This document shows, piece by piece, positions 34,666 to 42,511 of a DNA stretch of 47,768 bases; position 1 is the stretch's first letter, and each line of letters opens with the position of its first letter. Made by a program: the position numbers and the translations under genes. Source of the stretch: Flavobacteriaceae bacterium (GTDB lineage: Bacteria > Bacteroidota > Bacteroidia > Flavobacteriales > Flavobacteriaceae); the NCBI GenBank assembly GCA_002723075.1, contig PBNJ01000027.1:1-47768 (forward strand). Direction: 5' to 3'. The notes beneath the pieces are model-generated. The model was given only the letters and a program-made list of their open reading frames with translations, made no database searches and was not told where the DNA came from.

Positions 34666-36193
34666 ATTCCTTATAAAATTTCAGGACTTCGTTTCCGTTT
34701 TGATGGCGAATGCTGGCAAGATAGTATCCAGTTTTCAAATTATTGGCTGAAATGCGATAAACTTTGGACGGATTTACAGTTGCATTTCCGTTGTCATGGA
34801 GTCTGCCTGTGAGGTCATAGATCTGATAGTAAAATGATGAAATATTTTTGGGCACACCAATCGTAATCACATCATTAACTGGGTTTGGAAATAGAATCCA
34901 CCGATCGGCGTCATTATCGGAACGAAGAAGTTCAAATTGATCGAATGTCCGCCCGAGTATACTTTCTGATTTGCTTTCATTTGGAGTCAACCATTGGTCG
35001 ATTACTGTTGCATAAATTGACCGATAGTCAAACTCCGCAGTCAGGTTATCTTCCCAACGAACTCCTTTTGGGATCACTGGATTTTGGCCTAGGATTTCGG
35101 GATTTACTCGATTACCAAAGATAAATAGGGGTGCGGCAGTTCCATGATCAGTTCCTCTTGACCCATTGGATACGATAGTACGACCAAATTCAGAAAAGGT
35201 CATACAGAGGACATCATCGCTTCTACCAGCCTCATCAAGATTTTGAAAGAAAGTCAATACCTTTTCATTGAGCTCTTTCATGAGGTATGCGTGTTCTCCT
35301 TTGGTGTGATCCGATGGATCGACTTGGGTATCATGCGTGTCAAATCCTGCTAAGGTCACCATATAGATTCGGGTGTTTAGACCACCAAGGATGAGTCGCG
35401 TCATAATGTCGAATTGTTCCCCAAAATCACTTTCCTCATATTCATGCTTCGGTATCGCTTGTTCAAAAGCGGATTTAACGGTGCTTGAATATTCGTTAGA
35501 TTGGTGCTTGACTAGATCAATATACCTCAACTTTACGCCTACATTATCATCGGGGTAATTCGCATTTTGATCAAACAGGATGTCTTCATGAAAACCATCC
35601 GGGTTTGTAGTTAGGTAACTGGTGAAAGACTGATTTCCGGTAAACAAAATGGATGATCCGCCACCACCCAGCTCGATTGATAAGGGGTCAGGATAGTTTT
35701 CATTTGGGTAAGTCGTCGGCCAATTAGGATGTTCTCCTTCGATGTAGCGGCCTATCCAACCCGAGTTTAAAAATTCATCATAGTCCGACGCACTTTGCCA
35801 AATATCCATAGATCGAAAATGGGAAAAGTCAGGTTGCTCATAGCCCACATTTTGAATGATTTTTAGCCGCTGCTCATCAAACAAACTTTTAAATCCTGTC
35901 AACTCAGGATGAAGCCCAAGTGAAGAGCGACCCAAATTGATGATGGAATCTTCTGGGAGCATTACATGGGGTCTCGCAGCGTTGAGCTCGCTGAGTTGAT
36001 TTAGCGGAATGATGGTGTTGAGTCCATCGTTTCCTCCGTCAAGTTTGATTAACACTAATATTCGCCCAGGTTCATTTGTGTTTGAAAGAAAAGATCCTGC
36101 GTGTTGCGCCAATGCACTTTGCAGTATGTTTGGCAACACAATTGGTGCTGCTGCTGCGTGACTGAGTTTGTGCAAAAATGATCTTCTTTTCAT
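34664..36193 (-). CDS. DUF1501 protein with Tat-like signal and T9SS sorting domain
   Basis: The 509-residue protein belongs to DUF1501, sulfatase/alkaline phosphatase-like proteins of unknown substrate: IKLDGGNDGLNTIIPL near the start, MTFSEFGRTIVSNGSRGTDHG later. The N-terminus MKRRSFLHKL fits a twin-arginine signal (RRSFLHK). The last about 75 residues (ILFPNPVNDVITIG...YYQIYDLTGRL...LKTGYYLASI) are a type A T9SS C-terminal domain. It starts three bases after the DUF1800 gene; the two are a known pair. It is probably secreted or surface-bound. Confidence 0.93.
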   Translation of the reverse strand: MKRRSFLHKLSHAAAAPIVLPNILQSALAQHAGSFLSNTNEPGRILVLIKLDGGNDGLNTIIPLNQLSELNAARPHVMLPEDSIINLGRSSLGLHPELTGFKSLFDEQRLKIIQNVGYEQPDFSHFRSMDIWQSASDYDEFLNSGWIGRYIEGEHPNWPTTYPNENYPDPLSIELGGGGSSILFTGNQSFTSYLTTNPDGFHEDILFDQNANYPDDNVGVKLRYIDLVKHQSNEYSSTVKSAFEQAIPKHEYEESDFGEQFDIMTRLILGGLNTRIYMVTLAGFDTHDTQVDPSDHTKGEHAYLMKELNEKVLTFFQNLDEAGRSDDVLCMTFSEFGRTIVSNGSRGTDHGTAAPLFIFGNRVNPEILGQNPVIPKGVRWEDNLTAEFDYRSIYATVIDQWLTPNESKSESILGRTFDQFELLRSDNDADRWILFPNPVNDVITIGVPKNISSFYYQIYDLTGRLHDNGNATVNPSKVYRISANNLKTGYYLASIRHQNGNEVLKFYKE

Positions 36194-36196
36194 GAG

Positions 36197-38041
36197 CTAG
36201 TGAATGTGATAAACAGAAAGTTCAAAAAATCGAAATAACACATTGTCAAACCGCCATTGAATGCTGCTAAGGCTGTCGTTGGAGGGATCATCCAAAAAGG
36301 CAGTGATATATTCTTCCCAATGCATATCATTTAGATTGCCGAGCAATTCATTTTTTAACATCTGTACAGTGGATTCATTGATAGCTGCTCCACATAATCG
36401 CTGATTGAATTCTTCTATAAAATCTTCAAAATCAGCAGGATTTTGATAGGTGCTTAAATACCGGAATAAATCATACTTCAGACTTACCCCTTGATCTTCA
36501 TAACTGTACAGCCAAAGCCCCCATCGAAACCAGTGTGCAGCTTGTTTTCTTGACTTAATCGTTGAGGAGTTGATCCAAAACATATCATAGACGGGTTCTT
36601 GATAAAATGCTGGCCAACCTGAAACATTTGGCGGCGTAAAGAGTTGCATACCTTGATTGTAACAACTCCAGTGTAAGCTTTGCCCAAAGAGATTGTAGGA
36701 CAGTGTTGTTTGATCGATTTCAACTTCTAAAAATGCAGGGTGATTTGGGGTAAATTGTTCATTATGCAATTCTTTACCGTCCCAGTACACACGATGCCCC
36801 TCCGTAATCATAAGTTCTTTTAACATACCCATATTAAAATCTATTGGGGGTTTGATGATGCTGTTTGGAATGGCGGCGTCGTAGAAGTGCTCACTGCCGA
36901 GGAGTACGCGTAATACAGCAACAAGGGAGTGGTCATTGTCTCTAAACACTTGTGCTAGGGGACTTATGATTTGAGATTCAATTTCAGGCGTGAGAACAGG
37001 ATAAACAAAGAATTGGTAGAGTCTTCGACATAAATAAATCCCAGATTCCTCAGTGTCGAACAACATATCGACGACCTCTTGCAACTCCTCTTGCCCGTCC
37101 ATCCCAGATTTTCCTTTTATGGTTTGGTTATTGTAAAAAGACGAAAACGCTTTGTCTCCAATGTCATGGTTATGGTCTTGAAAAAAGACATGTGATTGAG
37201 TCCCTTCACTAAATACCAATTTTTCGTAATCATAGGTCCACCCCACGAGTGCTCTGGCAATTTCACGAACATCTTTTTCTGTGAACTGCGCAAAAGGTCT
37301 CTTACCAACAGTAAACAACTCTTGTACTTCTCGTGCATAATTTTCATCAGGGGTGTCTTTTTGACTTAAAGCAAGATTGAGAAAATCGAGCATAGAGGGA
37401 TCCAGGGTTACTTGGTATATAAATTCTTTATAGCTTCCAAAACAGGCCTCAAATAAAAGTTTTATATATAAAAAGGCAGCCTTGTGTCCCAAATCAAAAC
37501 AACGAGTGGGTACTAGATTGTGGAGAAAAACAAAAAGCTTCCAATGTATGGATGTGTTTTGCTTATAAATCCGTTGATTAACCCATGAGACGATTGCGGT
37601 ATAACGTTCGTGTCCAAACTGTTCCAACTCTGCTGAACTGTTATTTGCGTATGGCCTATTGATAAAGGGATCTCCTGCAGGAACATCTTCATTGTTATAT
37701 AATTCCTCATATTCAGCAGAGGTCAGTTGATGATAGTAATTGTTGACTGGCTCATCAAAAAGTTCTGGTGTCAAGATTAGGTCAAGAGCACTTTGTAAGT
37801 TTAGGTTTTCCAAGTCGTCGAGATGTCTTTTGCACAAGCCAACCATCGTTCTATTGAGTAAGTGCTTTTTCTGATCAAATCCAAAATTTCCTGTATAGGG
37901 TGCAAGACTATAGTTTACAACAGACTGGATACTCGCTTTCTTAGCCCGTACGATTTGGTCCAAGTCAAGTTTTTCCTGACTGTAAAAGTCAGCAACCAAA
38001 TCAATGGGTGTTTGTTGATTTTGTTTAGTTTTTTTGCTCAT
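36197..38041 (-). CDS. DUF1800 family protein
   Basis: The 614-residue protein matches DUF1800: HLLNRTMVGLCKRHLDDL near residue 60, SWVNQRIYK...SIHWKLFVFLHNLVP, YAREVQELFTVG, ALVGWTYDYE, and LFTPPNVSGWPAF near the end. Members are nearly always next to a DUF1501 gene and their activity is unknown. The N-terminus is charged with no signal peptide I can see, while the DUF1501 partner has one; the two may therefore meet before export or the true start differs. It ends three bases before the DUF1501 gene. Confidence 0.9.
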   Translation of the reverse strand: MSKKTKQNQQTPIDLVADFYSQEKLDLDQIVRAKKASIQSVVNYSLAPYTGNFGFDQKKHLLNRTMVGLCKRHLDDLENLNLQSALDLILTPELFDEPVNNYYHQLTSAEYEELYNNEDVPAGDPFINRPYANNSSAELEQFGHERYTAIVSWVNQRIYKQNTSIHWKLFVFLHNLVPTRCFDLGHKAAFLYIKLLFEACFGSYKEFIYQVTLDPSMLDFLNLALSQKDTPDENYAREVQELFTVGKRPFAQFTEKDVREIARALVGWTYDYEKLVFSEGTQSHVFFQDHNHDIGDKAFSSFYNNQTIKGKSGMDGQEELQEVVDMLFDTEESGIYLCRRLYQFFVYPVLTPEIESQIISPLAQVFRDNDHSLVAVLRVLLGSEHFYDAAIPNSIIKPPIDFNMGMLKELMITEGHRVYWDGKELHNEQFTPNHPAFLEVEIDQTTLSYNLFGQSLHWSCYNQGMQLFTPPNVSGWPAFYQEPVYDMFWINSSTIKSRKQAAHWFRWGLWLYSYEDQGVSLKYDLFRYLSTYQNPADFEDFIEEFNQRLCGAAINESTVQMLKNELLGNLNDMHWEEYITAFLDDPSNDSLSSIQWRFDNVLFRFFELSVYHIH

Positions 38042-38056
38042 TAGACGTTAACGAAG

Positions 38057-38073
38057 TTATGAATTTTTCATAA
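38057..38073. promoter_or_regulatory. perfect inverted repeat upstream of the TonB receptor, candidate operator
   Basis: TTATGAA (38057-38063) and TTCATAA (38067-38073) form a perfect 7-bp palindrome with a three-base spacer in the 71-base gap between the divergent DUF1800 and TonB-receptor genes. Such a short symmetrical site fits a dimeric repressor. Confidence 0.35.
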
Positions 38074-38118
38074 TTTAGTGTTAATGTCTTATCTTGCTAT
38101 GCCTACTTATATATGTTT

Positions 38119-40320
38119 ATGAACAAACTTTTTTATATCATTCTTTTTTGTTTTGGTTTTGTCAATGCACAAGACCCTGTTTATGGTACAGTTTACGGAG
38201 ACAGTCCCGATAATCCACTTCCTGGCGCAAATGTGTATTGGCTTTTGACGGATAAAGGAACGGTAACGGACATCAATGGTAAGTTTTCAATACTTAGCAA
38301 TCCCGATTCTACCAAATTGATCATTTCATATGTTGGATATATTTCTGACACCCTGACTGTTCGTGATGCCCAACGAATTATACATGTTTTGCAAAGTAAA
38401 GAGAACGAAGATCTCGACGAGGTCGTTGTTTCACAGCGTAAAAAATCAAGTCAGTTGTCATTCCTGTCTACACAAAATGTATTAAATGTCAGTAGCGAGG
38501 AGCTTCTCAAGGCAGCTTGTTGTAATCTTTCTGAAAGTTTTGAAACCAATCCTGCGATTGATGTCAATTTTGACAATGCACTAACAGGAGTAAAGCAAGT
38601 TCAAATGATGGGTTTACCCAGTCCATATTTATTATTTACCGAGGAAAATATTCCCATAATTAGAGGAGCATCTCAAGTTTATGGTTTGAGTTTCACTCCG
38701 GGTACATGGATAGAGAGTCTTCAAATCACCAAAGGGGCTGGAAGTGTGATCAACGGTTATGAAAGCATGACGGGTCAAATCAATGCAGAGTTAAAAAAAC
38801 CATTGACAAGTGAAAGAATGTTTCTCAATTTATTTCGTTCTCTAGAAGGTCGAAACGAGTTGAATTTTCATGCCAAATCTACTTTATCTTCAAAGCTGTC
38901 AGCGAATGTGTTCATCCATTACAACGAAGGTTCAGAAAAATTTGATAAAAACAATGATGGATTTTTAGACATGCCCTTATCAGAACAAGTCAATATCCTC
39001 AGCCGGTTTCAATATCTGGATTCGGAAAATGGATGGGTGTCGTTTTTCAATTTTCGATTCCTACAAGATGACAAAATCTTTGGTCAAGCTGACTTTGTTC
39101 CAGAGTCTCATAAAAATAAAACATCGATTTGGGGAAGTGAAATTGCGACAAATCGATATGAATCTTCCTTAAAAATCGGCTATGTTTTCCCTGAACTACC
39201 TTATCAAAGTTTTGGTGCACAGCTAGCCTATAGCGATCACAGTCAAGAATCATATTTTGGATTGCGTACATATGATATTCGCCATAAAAGTGGATTTGCC
39301 AATCTGCTCTTCAATTCTATTCTCGGGAACACCCTTCATAAATTTAAAACAGGAATTCAGTTTGCTTATGATGCTTATGATGAATTGATTGAAACCCAAA
39401 CCACAAACCGAATTGATCGCTCGATTGGTGCGTTTTTCGAATACAGCTATGATAGCTTGGAGCGACTCAATATGGTATTGGGACTTCGTTTTGATCACCA
39501 CAACAATATTGGGAGTTTCCTTACCCCACGTGCTCATTTTCGCTATGCATTTTCAGAAACATCCAGTTTGCGATTTTCTGTTGGAAGTGGACGCCGAGTA
39601 GCGGCAACTTTTGCTGAAAATCAAAAACTATTTGGCTCTGGACGAACAATACAAACGCCAAAGATTCAGAGTTTTGATTTTGGGTTAGCTCCAGAACATG
39701 CATGGAACTATGGGGTCAGTTTTTTGAAGGGATTTCAAATCGGTTCTGTTTCCTTTAATGTAAATGCTGATCTGTATCGAACAGAATTTGTCAATCAAGT
39801 TGTTGTGGATTGGGAAACGATTGGACAGATCTCGTTTTATAATTTGTCCGGAGAAAGCTATGCAAATAGTTTCCAAATGGGTCTTGATACACGTTTATTT
39901 CGAATTTTAGATGCTCGTTTTGCTTATAAATATTACGATGTTCAACTTGACTACTCATCGGGGCGTATGCAAAAACCTTTACAGCCAAAACAACGCTACT
40001 TTATGAATTTGGGATATATCGGCACCAAATGGCGTATGGATGCGACTTATCACCACACAGGGACTCAACGTATCCCGCCAACTGTTTTGAGCCCAAATGG
40101 GTTTGAAAGTGACGCCTTTGGATTGGTCAATGCGCAGCTTACATATATCCCAAAAACAAATTTTGAAATCTATATGGGTGCTGAAAATCTAAATAATGAA
40201 CGCCAAGCTCGTCCTATACTTTCGGCTGACCAGCCCTTTTCTTCGAGCTTTGACAGCAGTTTGGTATACGCACCGGTTTTTGGACGTATGATGTACGTAG
40301 GTCTACGTTTTAATTTATAA
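38119..40320 (+). CDS. TonB-dependent outer-membrane receptor, probable metal or metallophore uptake
   Basis: The roughly 733-residue protein has a signal peptide (FYIILFCFGFVNAQ), a carboxypeptidase-regulatory-like domain (VYGTVYGDSPDNPLPGANVYW to about residue 90), a plug with an unusual Cys pair (LLKAACCNLSESFETNPAID) and LQITKGAGSVINGYESMTGQINAEL, and a 22-strand-type barrel ending FGRMMYVGLRFNL. TonB receptors import bound metals, vitamins or sugars. The Cys pair and the HMA-domain gene 12 bases downstream suggest copper or another soft metal. An in-frame ATG six bases earlier (38113) is an alternative start. Confidence 0.93.
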   Translation: MNKLFYIILFCFGFVNAQDPVYGTVYGDSPDNPLPGANVYWLLTDKGTVTDINGKFSILSNPDSTKLIISYVGYISDTLTVRDAQRIIHVLQSKENEDLDEVVVSQRKKSSQLSFLSTQNVLNVSSEELLKAACCNLSESFETNPAIDVNFDNALTGVKQVQMMGLPSPYLLFTEENIPIIRGASQVYGLSFTPGTWIESLQITKGAGSVINGYESMTGQINAELKKPLTSERMFLNLFRSLEGRNELNFHAKSTLSSKLSANVFIHYNEGSEKFDKNNDGFLDMPLSEQVNILSRFQYLDSENGWVSFFNFRFLQDDKIFGQADFVPESHKNKTSIWGSEIATNRYESSLKIGYVFPELPYQSFGAQLAYSDHSQESYFGLRTYDIRHKSGFANLLFNSILGNTLHKFKTGIQFAYDAYDELIETQTTNRIDRSIGAFFEYSYDSLERLNMVLGLRFDHHNNIGSFLTPRAHFRYAFSETSSLRFSVGSGRRVAATFAENQKLFGSGRTIQTPKIQSFDFGLAPEHAWNYGVSFLKGFQIGSVSFNVNADLYRTEFVNQVVVDWETIGQISFYNLSGESYANSFQMGLDTRLFRILDARFAYKYYDVQLDYSSGRMQKPLQPKQRYFMNLGYIGTKWRMDATYHHTGTQRIPPTVLSPNGFESDAFGLVNAQLTYIPKTNFEIYMGAENLNNERQARPILSADQPFSSSFDSSLVYAPVFGRMMYVGLRFNL

Positions 40321-40325
40321 ATTTG
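40318..40325 (+). promoter_or_regulatory. -7 element (TAAATTTG) just before the HMA gene
   Basis: Exact TAnnTTTG match overlapping the TonB-receptor stop codon, with seven bases to the next ATG. If used it would give an almost leaderless transcript for the metal-binding gene alone. Confidence 0.4.
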
Positions 40326-40332
40326 AATCATT

Positions 40333-40707
40333 ATGAAACCATTTCTTATTTTTTCCTTTGTTTTTTTTTCCTTGTTTTCTTTTGCACAGGATAAGCCCTC
40401 AAAGAACGAAAAGGCTAGTTTTGAAGTTCTCGGTAATTGTGGGATGTGTAAAGACCGAATTGAGAAAGCAGCATTTTCTGTGAAAGGAGTGAAGTATGCC
40501 TCTTGGGACATTCCTTCAGGTCAGCTTCGTTTGGTGTATAATGGTTTAAAAACAAACCTTGATGTTATTGAAATGCAGATAGCTAGCTCGGGACACGACA
40601 CTGAAAATCACAAGACAACGGTAGAGATATATGAACAACTTCCTGCTTGTTGTCAATATGTTAGAAAAGACGAGGAGCCAAAGCCAGGACAAATGCACAA
40701 GCACTAA
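40333..40707 (+). CDS. secreted heavy-metal-associated (HMA) domain protein
   Basis: The 124-residue protein has a signal peptide (LIFSFVFFSLFSFAQ) and one HMA domain with the metal motif GNCGMCKDRIE (Cys36, Cys39). Beyond the domain are extra potential ligands: PACCQY and a Met/His-rich end (GQMHKH). HMA domains pass Cu(I) or Zn(II). Because it is exported and follows the TonB receptor by 12 bases, it probably receives metal in the periplasm from the receptor. It converges on a small lipoprotein gene with a six-base gap. Confidence 0.9.
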   Translation: MKPFLIFSFVFFSLFSFAQDKPSKNEKASFEVLGNCGMCKDRIEKAAFSVKGVKYASWDIPSGQLRLVYNGLKTNLDVIEMQIASSGHDTENHKTTVEIYEQLPACCQYVRKDEEPKPGQMHKH

Positions 40708-40713
40708 CTCTAA

Positions 40714-40950
40714 CTATTCTACACAATATGTTTCACCCTCAGAAAAATTTAAAAAAATCTCATTACTAACTTCGATATCGGCGACTAGCTCTCCATTAAA
40801 TTCACCTTGGCTTGTGCCTCCACCATCATCGAATCGAATAACCAATATATTTATATTCCCTTCAATTACTTTATCAATGATTTCACCACAATTGTCTTTT
40901 TCACAAGCGAAAAAAACTATGATTAAAAAATAGAGAAATATCTTCTTCAT
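40714..40950 (-). CDS. small putative surface lipoprotein
   Basis: The 78-residue product has a lipoprotein signal (lipobox FFAC, Cys16) followed by EKDN, close to the K-(D/E)2 type export signal that sends Bacteroidota lipoproteins to the surface. The short mature part has acidic strands (VIRFDDGGGTSQGEFNGEL). I do not recognise a family. It lies 11 bases after the frameshifted DUF481-like gene and may share its transcript. Confidence 0.65.
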   Translation of the reverse strand: MKKIFLYFLIIVFFACEKDNCGEIIDKVIEGNINILVIRFDDGGGTSQGEFNGELVADIEVSNEIFLNFSEGETYCVE

Positions 40951-40961
40951 ATATATTAAAT

Positions 40962-41701
40962 TTATTCAAAAAGATTGATTTTTAGTGACAATTGAGTAAA
41001 AACATCATTCTTTTTATTTAAAAGATAAGGTTTTGAGTTGTATCGATTTTGTGCGATAATTGACAAGGTAAACTTGTCGTGTTCAAAATTTACTTTTGGT
41101 TCAACAAACAAGCGGATGTCAGAAGAGTCTTTTGTGTTGATTTGAAAGTAAGTTATACTGTTCAAAAACAACTTTTCAATAATCTTCACACGAACAAAAC
41201 CATTGACATTTAAACGAAGTTTGTTACTTTGGAGTTTAGGATATTCCTCATCTTCATAAAACAGACCAGCTGCAAGTTCAAAATACTGACTTTTTTTAGC
41301 ATATAGCGAATGGCGAAATCCACCCCCAATAAGGTATCGATGATTCATTTGAAGAACCCATATATTTTGGGATTGAATGAAGCCATAAATTGAATTTTGG
41401 CGCTGACATAGTGATTTAATCGAAGCTGTCCACTCCAGTCGTTGGCTACAATTTCACCTTCATCATCCTCATAGTCATGTCCGATAATTAAACGCCACAA
41501 TTGTTTTCCCTTCTTTGCTCCAACAAGAATTTGATTAAAAGTTGCAAAAGTGTTTTCATTTCCAGACTCCAAATTAGCTGAAAGGTTGACCTGTGCAGCA
41601 AGTTTATCATTGGCTATGCCCAGTAAAGACTCCGAATTTAGTATTGTTTGAGAATAAACAAAGCTGGATAAAAATATAGCTGAGAAAATTAGTGCCCGCA
41701 T
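40962..41701 (-). pseudogene. DUF481-like outer-membrane protein with a single-base frameshift
   Basis: Two adjoining frames together give one DUF481-type protein of about 245 residues. The first (from ATG 41701) has a signal peptide ending FVYSQ and strands LSANLESGNENTFATFNQ and GQLRLNHYVSAKIQFMA. The second continues with FIQSQNIWVLQMNHRYLIGG and later strands to 40962. The reading frame slips by one base near 41379-41383 (minus-strand GGCTTCATTC): adding one T would join MA to FIQSQ. The short second frame has no promoter or start of its own. Either the gene is broken or the read has an error. DUF481 proteins are salt-induced outer-membrane proteins of unknown role. Confidence 0.75.
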
Positions 41702-41709
41702 AGTTTGTA

Positions 41710-41717
41710 CAAAAATA
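41710..41717 (-). promoter_or_regulatory. -7 element (TATTTTTG) of the DUF481-like gene
   Basis: Exact TAnnTTTG match on the minus strand, only eight bases before the ATG at 41701, predicting a leader of a few bases at most. Confidence 0.5.
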
Positions 41718-41782
41718 ATTCTTTATTTATGAAATGCTGGATTATTATTATATAGGGTCGTACATTTATGAAAAATATCAAT

Positions 41783-42490
41783 ATGAAAAATATTATAATC
41801 TTAATTACCCCTTTATTTTGTTTTTCTCAGACAATTTGGGATGGCCCCATGATGACATTTACAAAGCAAAATTTCAATAACCCATCATTAGAAAATTCTC
41901 AAGATAGAATAACTGACCTTGTATGGTTAACTAGGGGAGGCGATAATGTTTTATTCAACGCTAAAACTCAATCTAGCGCACCAAACAACGGTTACAATAG
42001 CCCTGAAGATACAAGATGGGCTGAAGGTGATACAAACAACCTTTCTAGCTTAGTGTTTTCAGACTTCAAAAGTGCTGCTCCTAAATCTAGTAATGGTACT
42101 CCTAGGGTAAAAAATATGGTAGGTAAAAATTATGTTGTTCATTTAATAACTGATAATATTTACATCGACTTAAAGATGTTGTCATGGCAGCAGGGTGGTG
42201 GTAATGGAGGTGGATTTAGTTATGAAAGATCGACAAACCCCAATTTAAGTGTTGAGTTTAAAAATGCTGTAAATGTTTTTGTATATCCCAATCCTACAAT
42301 AGGACTTGTTCGCACAAACCAAAATATTGTTTTGCAAATTCGTGTTTATGACTTTAATGGAAAGCAATTGATGGAAACGGATGCTTCAAGTGTTGATTTG
42401 AGTGCCTTCAAAAATGGGGTCTATTTTCTTCAACTTTTTCGAAGTGATACTAAAAATTGGGTAACCAAGCGCGTGGTTAAATTGGAGTAG
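41783..42490 (+). CDS. secreted protein with T9SS sorting domain
   Basis: The product (about 235 residues) has a signal peptide (IIILITPLFCFSQ), a domain of about 150 residues beginning TIWDGPMMTFTKQNF and containing RITDLVWLTRGG and a Gly-rich QQGGGNGGGFSYERS, then a type A T9SS C-terminal domain (VFVYPNPTIGLVR...RVYDFNGKQLM...FKNGVYFLQLF). It should be exported across the outer membrane. I do not know the function of the N-terminal domain. ATG 41768 is also in frame but overlaps a TACATTTA element at 41761-41768, so I prefer 41783. Confidence 0.85.
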   Translation: MKNIIILITPLFCFSQTIWDGPMMTFTKQNFNNPSLENSQDRITDLVWLTRGGDNVLFNAKTQSSAPNNGYNSPEDTRWAEGDTNNLSSLVFSDFKSAAPKSSNGTPRVKNMVGKNYVVHLITDNIYIDLKMLSWQQGGGNGGGFSYERSTNPNLSVEFKNAVNVFVYPNPTIGLVRTNQNIVLQIRVYDFNGKQLMETDASSVDLSAFKNGVYFLQLFRSDTKNWVTKRVVKLE

Positions 42491-42511
42491 GAGGGTAGCG
42501 AATTATGGAAT

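Noticed and set aside
40962-41348. The downstream DUF481-like frame as a gene of its own starting MNHRYLIGG
   Set aside because: It has no signal peptide or promoter, starts in the middle of a barrel strand, and fits the upstream frame once a single base is restored.
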